Below are positions 5,937-6,065 of a stretch of 6,065 nucleotides of DNA, piece by piece. The DNA comes from JBHIEE01 sp046760445 (GTDB lineage Bacteria > Acidobacteriota > Aminicenantia > JdFR-78). A program made the position numbers and the translations under genes. The number at the start of each line of letters is the position of its first letter. Position 1 is the first letter of the stretch. Location: contig JBHIEE010000145.1 in assembly GCA_046760445.1 (NCBI GenBank), positions 1-6,065 on the forward strand, in the 5' to 3' direction. Below the pieces are notes generated by a model, which had not been told where the DNA came from, did no database searches, and worked only from the letters and a program-made list of their open reading frames with translations.

Positions 5937-6065
5937 ATGTATTATGTGTATGTTTTGCAAAGTTTGGTAGATAAAAAATTCTATGTTGCCTATACACCTG
6001 ATTTGAAACGGAGAATTGAAAAACATAATAGAGGATTAGTACCTGCTACTAAGGAAAGAAAGCCG
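5937..6065 (+). CDS. GIY-YIG endonuclease-family protein, N-terminal part (cut by the window edge)
   Basis: The 43 visible codons match the small bacterial GIY-YIG proteins (UvrC/YhbQ-type nuclease fold, Pfam GIY-YIG), usually about 80-100 residues. The first strand is YYVYVLQS (2-9), the second FYVAYT (15-20), followed by DLKRRIEKHN (22-31) with R25/R26 at the expected catalytic-arginine position, then the TKERKP segment (38-43). The second strand normally reads Y(I/V)G; here residue 18 is Ala (GCC, one base from GGC), an unusual change at a conserved glycine. The frame is open to the last base. It starts 5 bases after the stop of the truncated S23 frame and has no visible Shine-Dalgarno. 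It may be a cargo gene or a decaying copy. Activity of this family as a nuclease is inferred from the fold and is not shown for these short proteins. Confidence 0.85.
   Translation, partial: MYYVYVLQSLVDKKFYVAYTPDLKRRIEKHNRGLVPATKERKP

Noticed and set aside
1..6065. A defence, CRISPR, toxin-antitoxin or biosynthetic system
   Set aside because: The complete genes are ordinary metabolic or housekeeping families, with no array, paired toxin/antitoxin genes, transposase or cluster logic.

Overview
The window is AT-rich bacterial DNA. The class II CCA-adding enzyme, the sigma-70-like promoters and the Shine-Dalgarno starts all indicate a bacterium. The AT bias, an exported S9 peptidase and the S23 four-helix-bundle and GIY-YIG genes resemble genomes of uncultured bacterial lineages (Atribacterota- or Aminicenantes-like groups), but the sequence alone does not settle the taxon.

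Left part (1-4342, all minus strand, so transcription runs right to left): an exported dipeptidyl-peptidase-5-like S9 serine peptidase (2312-4342), a 218-base gap, a CCA tRNA nucleotidyltransferase with an HD domain (636-2093), and the first 191 codons of a UDP-glucose 4-epimerase GalE that runs off the left edge (1-574). cca and galE are 61 bases apart and probably co-transcribed. A 22-codon open frame joins them with an ATGA overlap at each end. The three proteins belong to different processes (peptide breakdown outside the cytoplasm, tRNA 3'-end maturation, sugar-nucleotide interconversion), so this reads as ordinary chromosomal gene order, not a dedicated system.

Middle (4343-5308): a 180-base divergent intergenic region holds a good sigma-70-like promoter for the peptidase on the minus strand and a perfect extended -10 element for the plus-strand gene. 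That gene is a HAD-superfamily phosphatase-like protein (4523-5308) of unknown substrate, followed by a weak intrinsic-terminator-like hairpin.

Right part (5309-6065): about 450 bases without a convincing gene. They contain a near-consensus promoter (5598-5626) with no obvious product and a degenerate 7-nt periodic repeat (5723-5783). The repeat runs into the start of a truncated four-helix-bundle (S23 / 23S rRNA intervening-sequence family) gene. After its Gly-Ser-Asn-Tyr motif this gene is cut off by a GC-rich decamer and a stop, and a GIY-YIG endonuclease-family gene starts 5 bases later and runs off the right edge. This end looks like a rearranged accessory segment and is the most interesting part of the window. 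I found no CRISPR array, tRNA, rRNA, transposase or recognisable defence system.
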